Shown: piece after piece, positions 9,299 to 15,382 of the stretch
Layout: each line of letters begins with the position of its first letter
How positions within the stretch are numbered: the first letter of the stretch is position 1
Assembly (NCBI GenBank): GCA_903866285.1
Contig: CAIPMZ010000117.1
Location: forward strand, 1 to 30,379
Direction: 5' to 3'
From: an uncultured bacterium
GTDB lineage: Bacteria > Patescibacteriota > Minisyncoccia > Moranbacterales > GWC2-37-73
Length of the DNA stretch: 30,379 bases
Notes under the pieces: generated by a model
What the model was told of the DNA's origin: nothing
Databases searched by the model: none
The model's input: the letters and a program-made list of their open reading frames with translations, nothing else
Translations under genes and position numbers: made by a program

Positions 9299-9412
9299 AC
9301 GAATCAATTACTAATATACGAATCTTTGAATTTTATTAGTATATTAGTATAAGATTAGCCCGCCTGCAACGATATTGCATTTCGGGCAGGTATTTTAGTG
9401 GGGATAGTCAGT
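9299..9412. repeat. Intergenic repeats between ftsQ and holB
   Basis: This AT-rich stretch contains repeated words (ACGAATCAATTACTAATA, ATACGAATCTTTGAA, TTAGTATATTAGTAT). A hairpin follows, GCCCGCCTGCAA to TTGCATTTCGGGCAGG. Both look like members of dispersed repeat families. No gene is present. Confidence 0.55.
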
Positions 9413-9430
9413 AAACTAACATCTAAAAAA

Positions 9431-10333
9431 TTAGATATCAATAAACAAAACTTCTAACAATAATCGGCCATTTGCGTTAGTACTTTTTAGGAGCGTCATA
9501 CTTTCCTGGATCTTTTTAATTACCTCATATAAATTATTCCGCACCTGCTCGTCGGCGTTGGAGAGCGCATCAATTCGCAAAAGCCAAATCCAAGCGTTAA
9601 AAATTTCCAGCGTTTTTTTTGTATCCTTTGAAAATTCCTCAGCTAGTTGTAACCTTTCGCCCAGCGTGTCTGCTCTTAATTTTTCCAACTGTTGTTTTTG
9701 TTGCCGGCGCGCTTCCAAGATTTCAGGTTTAGCCAGCATGAGACTCGCCAGCGCCGGTCGACCCATCGCCAGCGTCGGAATATCGCTTGCAAAATTAATT
9801 TCTCCGCCAAAAGCTTGCGTCAGCTCAACCTGATTTACTAAAGAAAAATTAAGCTTTTCGCAGCGCGATTGGACGGTCGGCAAGATCTTGTCCAATTCGC
9901 TCGTCACTAAAATTAAAATTGAAGTTTGATTTGGTTCTTCTAATAATTTCAACAGTGCATTTTGGGCTGGATTATTCATTCGATGCGCATCTTTCACAAT
10001 CAACACTTTATATTTTCCGTGATACGGATAAAGACTGAGTTTTTGTTGAGCCTGCCGAATCGCCTCAATCGAAATATCTCGCGTTTTAATAACCTCTTTT
10101 TTCTCAACCGTTTCCGGTTCAATCAAAATTAAATCCAATAGCGCTTGCTTATCCTCAACCTCTATCGCCAAATTCATTTCCCCACCAGCAATCGCCGCCT
10201 GCGCAAAAATTTTCGCCAGCGTCGTTTTCCCCACACCTTGGGGCCCTGAAAAAATATAGGCATGATTAAGTGCACCTTTTTCAAGCGATTTCTGCAAAAA
10301 CGAAACTGTTTTTTTGTTGCCTACAAATATCAT
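9431..10333 (-). CDS. holB: DNA polymerase III delta' subunit-like clamp-loader ATPase
   Basis: A 300-residue AAA+ clamp-loader protein that helps load the sliding clamp during replication. The Walker A motif is GPQGVGKTT (30-38). KVLIVKDAHRMN resembles Walker B/DEAH, NALLKLLEEPN is the typical segment after it, and PTVQSRCEKL carries the SRC arginine-finger motif of the family. The four-cysteine zinc module of DnaX is absent. That and the length point to delta' rather than gamma/tau. The C-terminal region (about 205-300) is the helical collar. The ATG at 10333 is the first Met of the domain. The gene is flanked by repeats on both sides and seems to be a single transcription unit. Confidence 0.85.
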   Translation of the reverse strand: MIFVGNKKTVSFLQKSLEKGALNHAYIFSGPQGVGKTTLAKIFAQAAIAGGEMNLAIEVEDKQALLDLILIEPETVEKKEVIKTRDISIEAIRQAQQKLSLYPYHGKYKVLIVKDAHRMNNPAQNALLKLLEEPNQTSILILVTSELDKILPTVQSRCEKLNFSLVNQVELTQAFGGEINFASDIPTLAMGRPALASLMLAKPEILEARRQQKQQLEKLRADTLGERLQLAEEFSKDTKKTLEIFNAWIWLLRIDALSNADEQVRNNLYEVIKKIQESMTLLKSTNANGRLLLEVLFIDI

Positions 10334-10639
10334 AGACCGATACGAAACTACGAAATTAATACGAATCTACGAACGTAAAAAATCCTAAATCTTAAATCCT
10401 AATTTCTCACCCAGAGGGTGATCAGCCTCTGGCTGACAATAAAGTTCAAAATCCGAAATCCTAACTACTTATGTCTTTGCGAGGATGTAATCATCCGAAG
10501 CAATCCAGGGCGTTATAAAATCCTGGATCGCCACGAATTTATGAGTACATAAATTCTCGCGATGACAATATTACTTTTAATTTCTTAATGATAAATTTTT
10601 AAACATTTTTTCATTTAGATTTGATTTAAAACTTCAAAT
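10334..10639. other. Gene-free stretch made of repeats
   Basis: About 300 bases with no gene. It contains ACGAATCTACGAA words, AAATCCTAAATC words, a hairpin CCAGAGG / CCTCTGG (10411-10433), an inverted-repeat element (10472-10567), and a run of TTCAAATTTAAAATTTC words next to the end of the glycosyltransferase gene. Confidence 0.65.
10472..10567. repeat. Dispersed inverted-repeat element, family B
   Basis: A 96-base MITE-like element running from TGTCTTTGCGAGG to CTCGCGATGACA. It has two internal hairpins: CCAGG..CCTGG, and GAATTTATG-AGTA-CATAAATTC read on this strand. The right 44 bases (10524-10567) recur on the opposite strand inside the rnhB coding sequence (29566-29609) with five differences. 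Confidence 0.8.
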
Positions 10640-11827
10640 TTAAAATTTCAAATTTGTTTTTTGCTTAATAAATTCCCTAAATTCCTTCTCAAACCTTTCC
10701 CTACCAAACTCCGCCCCTCTTTTTTTAATTATTTCTTTATCATAGTTTTTTTCATTGTCCAAAAATCTGCGCACGCCGTCGGCCAAAACTTCGGGAGTTT
10801 GGGCATCAAAAAATTCGCCAGTAATACCTTCCTGTACAGTTTCTAGCGCGCCACCTTTGCGATATGCAATCACCGGCACCCCAAAGTTCATCGCCTCGAC
10901 TGCTGTAATTCCAAAATCATCTTCTGCCGAAAAAATAAAGCCTCTCGCCTTTTCGTAATACTGCCTTGTCACCTCATCAGGTTGCCAACCTAAAATCTGC
11001 ACATTACTCTTTGCAATCTTTCTAAGCTGCTTCTCCTGCTGACCTTGTCCAATTACAACTAAAGGCAAGCCTAACTTATTAAAGGCCTCGACTACAACGT
11101 CGACTTTTTTATAAGGCGACAGGCGGGAAACGACTAAGAAAAATTTTGAATTTTGAATTTTGAATTTTGAATTAATTTCCAATGATTTAATTTTAGAATT
11201 TTTTTCATTCTGATTTGATTCGAAATTCGAAATTCGAAATTCGAAATTATTATTCACGGGTGGATATATCACCGTCGCCTCCCTCCGGTAATATTTCTCA
11301 ATCCGCTTTTGGGTATAGCCTGAATTAGCAATCAGGTAGTCAGGGCGATCGCCAGCTAGGCGGTCCCAAATTCGCAGATAACTAAAAAAGAATCTGGCTA
11401 AAAAAGATAATCTTTTTTGTTTAATTTCGCGGACATAGCGGTCATTCATATCCCAAACAAACCGCATTGGGCTATGCAAATAAGCGATGTGCGTGGTGCT
11501 CATTTTCGTCACAATCCCCTTCATCCAGGCCCCAGAAGAAGAAATCACCAAGTCATATTCGCGCAAATCAAACGTTTCCGGCACCACGGGGAAAAATGGG
11601 ATTAGCCACTGATGGTGCTTTTTGAGAAATTTCGGAAATTTTTGCAAATACGACGGCCGAATGTCCTTGCCCGAAAACATCCCCACCATTTTCTCCTCAT
11701 TATAAAGAAGCGTATAAATCGGCGCCTCGGGAAACATCTCGGAAAGCACCTTCAAAACCCGCTCAGCTCCGCCCGGATAAAGCAAAAAATCGTGTAGCAA
11801 AGCCACTTTTAGTTTTTTATTTTCCAT
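10640..11827 (-). CDS. GT4 family glycosyltransferase with repeat-derived insert
   Basis: A GT-B fold retaining glycosyltransferase that probably adds a nucleotide sugar (donor unknown) to a cell-surface glycan or lipid precursor. The N-terminal Rossmann domain opens with KVALLHDFLLYPGGAERV and includes IAYLHSPMRFVWD. The C-terminal domain has FLVVSRLSPYKKVDVVVEAF, and the donor-binding stretch SAEDDFGITAVEAMNFGVPVIA with the conserved E-x7-E pattern. Between the domains, after VIYPPV, lie about 38 residues (NNNFEFRISNF to KFKIQNSKF) encoded by a 110 bp dispersed repeat. I chose the ATG at 11827; a TTG at 11845 overlapping the recombinase stop is possible but less likely. It probably shares a transcript with the recombinase gene just upstream. 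Confidence 0.87.
   Translation of the reverse strand: MENKKLKVALLHDFLLYPGGAERVLKVLSEMFPEAPIYTLLYNEEKMVGMFSGKDIRPSYLQKFPKFLKKHHQWLIPFFPVVPETFDLREYDLVISSSGAWMKGIVTKMSTTHIAYLHSPMRFVWDMNDRYVREIKQKRLSFLARFFFSYLRIWDRLAGDRPDYLIANSGYTQKRIEKYYRREATVIYPPVNNNFEFRISNFESNQNEKNSKIKSLEINSKFKIQNSKFFLVVSRLSPYKKVDVVVEAFNKLGLPLVVIGQGQQEKQLRKIAKSNVQILGWQPDEVTRQYYEKARGFIFSAEDDFGITAVEAMNFGVPVIAYRKGGALETVQEGITGEFFDAQTPEVLADGVRRFLDNEKNYDKEIIKKRGAEFGRERFEKEFREFIKQKTNLKF
11142..11251. repeat. 110 bp word-type repeat inside a GT4 gene, copy 1
   Basis: The repeat starts with four AATTTTG words and ends with four CGAAATT words around a unique core (TTTAATTTTAGAATTTTT, TGATTTGATTCG). It is in frame with the gene. It matches the copy at 19991-20100 at about 103 of 110 positions, while the flanks diverge at once. 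A looser relative lies between genes at 25400-25510. Confidence 0.9.
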
Positions 11828-11841
11828 ATTGTTTTTAAAAT

Positions 11842-12660
11842 TCAAAACGGACTTTTGATATTTCTCAAGGCGGGGTTGGTAACTTTCGTGTAAATTTGAG
11901 TTGTCCTTATATTAGCATGACCGAGCAATTCCTGCACATAGCGAACATCCACCCCGTTTTCCAGCAAATGGGTGGCAAAAGAATGACGAAGACAGTGAAA
12001 TGAAGCCTCTTTTTTAATTCCGGCCTTTTTCAAAGCTTTTTCAAAAACTTTTTGTGCTGTGCGCTCATCCAACTTATCCCCGCGATTACTCTCAAAAACA
12101 TAAGCGCCAATATCCCTATTTTTAACTAATAATAACAAATCATCTTTTATTTTTTCCGAAAAGATTGTAATCCTGTCTTTGTTCCCCTTGGCTCCCTTGA
12201 TATGAGCGACTAACTCATCGAAATTAATGTCTTTGATTTTCAAATTTACCACTTCACTCACACGAAAACCCGCGCCATATGAAAGCGAAATCAACAATTT
12301 GTGCTTTGGGTTCGTGATTGAATTTATTATTCTGGCAATTTCATCCCTGGAAAGAACAATTGGTAATTTACTGGCGGTCTTGGCAAATCCGATATCTAAC
12401 TCGGCGTTGTTTTTGAAAATCTCCCTATAAAAATATTTAATGGCTTGCAGATGGACATTTATCGTTTGTGAAGACTTCCCTTTTTCATATTTTTCTAGAA
12501 GATATTTTTTTATCAGATCAATTTCCGGCTCACGTTTTATGATTTTGATATATTTAAAATATTCCCTTAGGCATGCAACATAGCTTTCAATTGTTCTGTT
12601 GCTGTAATTTCTTAATTTCAATTCACTGGCAATTTTTTGCAATAACTCTTGCAGATCCAT
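11842..12660 (-). CDS. Xer-like tyrosine recombinase next to an integron-like array
   Basis: A 272-residue site-specific recombinase. The N-terminal SAM-like core-binding domain (about 1-90) is followed by a catalytic domain with all active-site residues: R133 (GAGFRVSE), the beta-hairpin K158 (KGAKGNKDR), H222 and R225 (HCLRHSFATH), H248 (LLGHANIRTT) and nucleophile Y257. The length and ending (NIKSPF) fit chromosomal Xer/phage-type integrases of CPR and Bacteroidetes. The additional segment between the second and third motifs that marks integron integrases is not seen. It diverges from a run of small plus-strand genes separated by attC-like sites, starting about 100 bases away, so it is the best candidate to act on them. 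It could equally be the chromosome-dimer resolvase. Confidence 0.88.
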   Translation of the reverse strand: MDLQELLQKIASELKLRNYSNRTIESYVACLREYFKYIKIIKREPEIDLIKKYLLEKYEKGKSSQTINVHLQAIKYFYREIFKNNAELDIGFAKTASKLPIVLSRDEIARIINSITNPKHKLLISLSYGAGFRVSEVVNLKIKDINFDELVAHIKGAKGNKDRITIFSEKIKDDLLLLVKNRDIGAYVFESNRGDKLDERTAQKVFEKALKKAGIKKEASFHCLRHSFATHLLENGVDVRYVQELLGHANIRTTQIYTKVTNPALRNIKSPF

Positions 12661-12701
12661 AGAAAATTTGCTATATTTTATTCATAATTTAGTTTAATTA
12701 T

Positions 12702-12730
12702 ATTATACTAAAAGTTCGCATAATCTACAA
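12702..12730 (-). promoter_or_regulatory. Promoter of the recombinase gene
   Basis: On the minus strand, TTGTAG (12725-12730) is separated by 17 bases from a perfect TATAAT (12702-12707), about 40 bases before the ATG at 12660. The word TTCGCATA (12714-12721) lies inside the promoter and recurs at 12757 in the first recombination-like half site, so the recombinase might repress itself by binding here (inference). Confidence 0.6.
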
Positions 12731-12756
12731 CATTTGGCACATTTACTAACAAAAGG

Positions 12757-12780
12757 TTCGCATATAAACGAGTTGTGCGA
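12757..12780 (+). other. attI-like half site at the array entrance
   Basis: TTCGCATATAAAC followed by GTTGTGCGA has the same order as the right halves of the attC-like sites downstream (CGCATATTCATAAAC then GTTATCGGA; CAGATAATGCCGATAC then GTTGTGCGA). No left half (L''-type partner) is present, as expected for an integration site rather than a cassette site. Confidence 0.5.
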
Positions 12781-12838
12781 AATTTGCTTTTTCTTTTCGC
12801 CTACGGCGGACGCATTTCTGTAATGAATAAATTGAATT
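12772..12838. repeat. Left arm of the inverted repeat around the cbiM unit
   Basis: Starts GTTGTGCGA. Aligned to the reverse complement of 14027-14100 it shares the end box, TTTTTCTTTTC and GCATTTCTGTAATGAAT-AATTGAATT. The two arms differ in the middle, where each carries a different small palindrome (GCCTACGGC here, ATTCCTC..GAGGAAT on the right). Confidence 0.8.
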
Positions 12839-12864
12839 ATTTATTTAACTAGGGGTAAAAGGAG

Positions 12865-12902
12865 TTTTTCTGCTTTTTGGGGAAGCAGAAAAATGTTATA
12901 AT
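12865..12902 (+). promoter_or_regulatory. Promoter of cbiM with overlapping palindrome
   Basis: TGTTATAAT (12894-12902) is a perfect extended -10 box, about 32 bases before the ATG. Directly upstream, where a -35 would lie, is an 11+11 base palindrome (TTTTTCTGCTT, 7-base loop, AAGCAGAAAAA; 12865-12893). A palindrome at this position is a candidate operator for a metal-sensing repressor; that role is inferred only from position. No cobalamin riboswitch is visible. Confidence 0.6.
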
Positions 12903-12933
12903 GAAAATAATCTAATATATAATTTATAAATTT

Positions 12934-13686
12934 ATGCATATACCAGATGGTTTCTTGAATAATGACACAGCTGGAAGTCTTATGGGGGCAGCTGTCGTTG
13001 CGGTCGGGTTTGCGATAAAAAAAGTGCGGTCTGCTTTTTTGGAAAAAGTTCCAGTTTTAAAGGCAAGGTTGGCAACATTTCCTGACTTTGGTGGGGGTGG
13101 AAGTGAAATGAGTTTTCAAAATAAGTTGACGAAATATGGAAAAGAAAAAATGTGGAAAATGGCAACAATCGGTTCACTCATTTTTTCTGCACAAATGGTT
13201 AATTTTCCAGTGAGCAATGGAACATCGGGACATCTGCTTGGCGGTGTGCTTGCAGCTTTAATACTTGGTCCATTTGAAGCGATACTTGTTATGGCAGCAG
13301 TGCTGTCAGTCCAATCTTTTGCGTTTGGAGATGGTGGAGTATTAGCACTTGGGGCAAACATTTTTAATATGGCTGTTTTTGGTGCACTCGGTGGATATTA
13401 CTATTTCAAATTTCTAACCAAAAACGCCAAAGATATCAAAAAAGTATTTTTGAAAAGCGCTTTTGTGGCTGCTTGGCTTTCAGTCGTTTTTGCTGCTATC
13501 GCCACTTCAATTGAGATTGCACTTTCTGGAACAAAAGCGCTAGCGGTTGTCTTGCCGGCTATGACACTTACGCATATTGCAATTGGATTCATGGAAGGAG
13601 TCATAACAGTTGTAATTTTATCAATATTGATAAAAAAGAATTATAAACTAGAAATTTTTAATAAGGAAAAAGCATATGAAGAATAA
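12934..13686 (+). CDS. cbiM: Cobalt/nickel ECF transporter substrate component CbiM
   Basis: A 250-residue integral membrane protein that binds Co2+ or Ni2+ for uptake. It begins MHIPDGFL, where the N-terminal Met-His region forms the metal site in the family. It carries the conserved VSNGTSGHLLGG and FGDGGVLALGANIFNMA segments and about seven hydrophobic helices. It has a soluble insertion near 38-70 (FPDFGGGGSE). The ATG must be exact because the N-terminus is functional. The small partner protein follows with an 11-base overlap. The ATPase (CbiO) and the CbiQ component are not in the window; CbiMN pairs without them have been reported to retain some transport. It has its own promoter, and the gene lies within the first inverted-repeat unit of the array, so transfer is likely. 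Confidence 0.92.
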   Translation: MHIPDGFLNNDTAGSLMGAAVVAVGFAIKKVRSAFLEKVPVLKARLATFPDFGGGGSEMSFQNKLTKYGKEKMWKMATIGSLIFSAQMVNFPVSNGTSGHLLGGVLAALILGPFEAILVMAAVLSVQSFAFGDGGVLALGANIFNMAVFGALGGYYYFKFLTKNAKDIKKVFLKSAFVAAWLSVVFAAIATSIEIALSGTKALAVVLPAMTLTHIAIGFMEGVITVVILSILIKKNYKLEIFNKEKAYEE

Positions 13687-13981
13687 TAAGTGGGGCATCG
13701 TATTTATTATCTCTATCATGATTGGTGGAGCATTATCATTATTTGCATCTTCGTCGCCTGATGGTCTTGAAAAAATTGCTGAAGAGCAAGGATTCTTAGA
13801 TAAAGGACAGCAGTTATTCGCCAGCATTATGCCAGATTATCAAGTACCAGCAATTCATAGTGAGATTATAGGAGCCTCAATTGCTGGCATAGTTGGTACA
13901 TGTATTGTTTTTGTACTCCTATTTTTAGCAGGAAAATTTTTATATCAAATTGAAATAGATAAAAGCAATAAGGAGTTTTGA
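13676..13981 (+). CDS. PDGLE-domain membrane protein, CbiN-like partner of CbiM
   Basis: A 101-residue protein with an N-terminal helix (about 7-24), an extracytoplasmic segment opening with SSPDGLEKIAEEQGF (the PDGLE signature found in CbiN/NikN-type small components), and a second helix (about 63-88). In ECF cobalt/nickel systems this small subunit helps load metal into CbiM. The start ATG overlaps the end of cbiM by 11 bases and has AAGGA about 8 bases upstream, so the two are translationally coupled. Whether to call it cbiN or a free PDGLE protein is uncertain, since canonical CbiN differs in its middle segment. Confidence 0.85.
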   Translation: MKNNKWGIVFIISIMIGGALSLFASSSPDGLEKIAEEQGFLDKGQQLFASIMPDYQVPAIHSEIIGASIAGIVGTCIVFVLLFLAGKFLYQIEIDKSNKEF

Positions 13982-14026
13982 AAAATGAAATTCACCCCTA
14001 ACCCCTCTTTCATTTTTCAAAACGCA

Positions 14027-14100
14027 AATTCAATTAATTCATTACAGAAATGCTATTCCTCTGCTGAGGAATGAAAAGAAAAAACAAACTGTCGCACAAC
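14027..14100. repeat. Right arm of the inverted repeat around the cbiM unit
   Basis: Ends in TCGCACAAC, the exact complement of the GTTGTGCGA that begins the left arm at 12772. It contains AATTCAATTAATTCATTACA and GAAATGC, matching the left arm in reverse complement. Confidence 0.8.
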
Positions 14101-14196
14101 AACTCACATGCGGTTTCGGTTTTCTCCGAAAGCCTCCACCCAAATTCGTTTTCACTACGTTTCAAACGAACTTCGCATGTGAGTAACGTTAGGCGA
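14092..14196 (+). other. attC-like recombination site 1 (uninterrupted)
   Basis: The order is TCGCACAAC (R''-like), ACTCACATGCG (L''-like), a central part with a GGTTTCGG/CCGAAAGCC hairpin and the shared CCACCCAAATT hairpin motif, CGCATGTGAGT (L'-like, perfect 11-base complement), AAC, then GTTAGGCGA (R'-like). At about 105 bases it has the size and nested symmetry of integron attC sites. Confidence 0.65.
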
Positions 14197-14529
14197 AATT
14201 TTATTTTTCTTTTATTACTATGAAAAGGAGAAAACTTCCATTCCACGCACAACAACATCCAGCAAAACAAGGACTTGATGTTTTGGACAGTATAATGATA
14301 TTCCCGCGTAGCAGTGGCGTATTGAATGGCGGTCAATATTCTAAAAATAATCTGCCACCAAAACATAGACTGAAAATTGTTGCCACAAATGAGTCTGGCG
14401 TGGATTATGAAGAAATAAATAGAGGAACTGAAGAACGCTATGTTTTGATATATGAAATCAACAATTATAATGACAGCCCTTGTTTTGCTTATATAGAAGT
14501 AATAAAAGAAAAATAAAACATCGCCTAAC
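14188..14529. repeat. Inverted repeat pair enclosing the 98-residue gene
   Basis: The arms at 14188-14219 and 14498-14529 are complementary over 32 bases with two mismatches (GTTAGGCGA..., TTTTATTTTTCTTTTATTACT). The left arm ends directly at the start codon. The right arm includes the last codons and the stop, so the final VIKEK residues are written by the repeat. Confidence 0.88.
14220..14516 (+). CDS. Cassette-encoded hypothetical protein
   Basis: A 98-residue protein of unknown function. It is soluble and basic at the N-terminus (MKRRKLPFHAQQHPAKQG), with a possible beta-rich second half (RLKIVATNESG, ERYVLIYEINNYND, CFAYIEVIKEK). No signal peptide or known motif is visible. The ATG directly follows the left repeat arm, and there is no Shine-Dalgarno site. 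The stop lies inside the right arm. The precise fit of gene to repeat arms supports it being a real cassette gene. The 165-residue minus-strand frame over the same DNA is regarded as a shadow. Confidence 0.65.
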   Translation: MKRRKLPFHAQQHPAKQGLDVLDSIMIFPRSSGVLNGGQYSKNNLPPKHRLKIVATNESGVDYEEINRGTEERYVLIYEINNYNDSPCFAYIEVIKEK

Positions 14530-14540
14530 AATGAATATGC

Positions 14541-14982
14541 GGGGAAACTAAAATTTAAAATTTATTTTTTAACTAATTAAAACATAATCACTATGAACAT
14601 TTTGAAAAAAATCATCTTCCCATTTTTTAACAAAGAGCGACACGGGCTGCTGTTTAAAAAATGGTGGTTCCGTGCATTGATAGTTGCATATGTCATTTTT
14701 CTAGCCCTTTCCTTTCGTGCCCTAGTTATTTCTGAGGTAATGCCAGTTGAAAAATGCTTTCCATATTATAATGAGAGTTTAAGCTGGATGAATGATGATG
14801 AAGGAAAAATATTTACAAAGGAATGTTTAGCAGAAAGGTTGAGCATGATGCCTGGAGACATTGCGTCATCATTAGCTATCACAATTATTATTCATTACAT
14901 TGTCCAGCTGATTTTTTTCAAAATAATTGTAGATTATGTTGCTATGGGGAATAAAAAATAAATTTTAAATTTTAGTTTCCCC
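14541..14982. repeat. Perfect 30-base inverted repeat enclosing the 122-residue gene
   Basis: The arms GGGGAAACTAAAATTTAAAA.. (14541-14570) and its exact complement (14953-14982) flank the gene. The right arm covers the stop codon. No mismatch was found over 30 bases. Confidence 0.9.
14593..14961 (+). CDS. Cassette-encoded small membrane protein
   Basis: A 122-residue protein of unknown function. It has a basic N-terminus (KKWW), a first membrane helix (about 28-48, ALIVAYVIFLALSFRALVI), an extracytoplasmic loop with two Cys residues (CFPYYNES..., KECLAERL) that could form a disulfide, and a second helix (about 93-114). It ends GNKK. No Shine-Dalgarno site; the ATG follows an AT-rich leader as in the other units. 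The gene lies inside a split attC-like site, bounded by a perfect inverted repeat. Confidence 0.65.
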   Translation: MNILKKIIFPFFNKERHGLLFKKWWFRALIVAYVIFLALSFRALVISEVMPVEKCFPYYNESLSWMNDDEGKIFTKECLAERLSMMPGDIASSLAITIIIHYIVQLIFFKIIVDYVAMGNKK

Positions 14983-15031
14983 CAAATTTTTGTTCCGTTT
15001 CACTGCACAAAAACTTCGCATATTCATAAAC

Positions 15032-15382
15032 GTTATCGGAAATAAAAAATAATTTTAAAATTTTTAACTATAACCATATGGCGTTCAAAGAAAAACCATT
15101 CGAGCAGAAACCGACTTTTGAAGCAGATAGAGACGGCTTCGTTAAATTTGGCGATGTGTCAAGGAAACTTCTTAATAAACAGTGTCAGTATGGCGTTACT
15201 TACGCTTTCGGCGATGAAAGCTGTGACTGTCCAAATTTAGGGAAAGATCTTCGCATTACGGGAGATCCAGGTATTTACCATGATGTTAAAATTCACAAAG
15301 ATGATGTTGATGAATTCATCAGAAGATACGAAGCCTATAAAAAGGAACAAAAATTTTAAAATTATTTTTTACATCCGACAAC
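15032..15382. repeat. Inverted repeat pair enclosing the 93-residue gene
   Basis: The arms at 15032-15065 and 15349-15382 pair over 34 bases with few mismatches: GTTATCGGA against TCCGACAAC, and TAAAAAATAATTTTAAAA against its complement. The right arm contains the last codons and the stop of the gene. Confidence 0.88.
15078..15359 (+). CDS. Cassette-encoded hypothetical protein, possible HTH/excisionase-like end
   Basis: A 93-residue soluble protein that I do not recognise. It has a cysteine pair (SCDCPNLG) and a C-terminal stretch, HKDDVDEFIRRYEAYKKE, that resembles the last helix of excisionase-like winged HTH domains, preceded by a beta-like KFGDVSRKLL. The similarity is weak, so a DNA-binding role is only a suggestion. 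The start ATG follows TAACTATAACCAT, and there is no Shine-Dalgarno site. The stop lies within the right repeat arm. Confidence 0.6.
   Translation: MAFKEKPFEQKPTFEADRDGFVKFGDVSRKLLNKQCQYGVTYAFGDESCDCPNLGKDLRITGDPGIYHDVKIHKDDVDEFIRRYEAYKKEQKF

Larger units (their letters stand above)
14521..15040 (+). other. attC-like site 2, split by a gene
   Basis: TCGCCTAAC and AATGAATATGCGG (14521-14542) form the left half. The right half is the shared hairpin motif (14979-15016), CGCATATTCATAAAC and GTTATCGGA (15032-15040). The L''/L' parts pair over 11 bases. About 440 bases, including the 122-residue gene with its own inverted repeat, separate the halves. Confidence 0.55.

Noticed and set aside
10640..11845. 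TTG start at 11845 for the first GT4 gene
   Set aside because: It would overlap the recombinase stop and add six unconserved residues. The ATG at 11827 leads directly into the conserved KVALLHDF strand.
11842..12660. Naming the recombinase IntI
   Set aside because: The additional segment between the second and third catalytic motifs that defines integron integrases is not visible. The length and sequence are Xer-like.
14034..14531. 165-codon minus-strand frame across attC-like site 1 and unit 2
   Set aside because: It runs over recombination-like sites and mirrors the inverted arms. The plus-strand gene fits the arms exactly, so this is a shadow.
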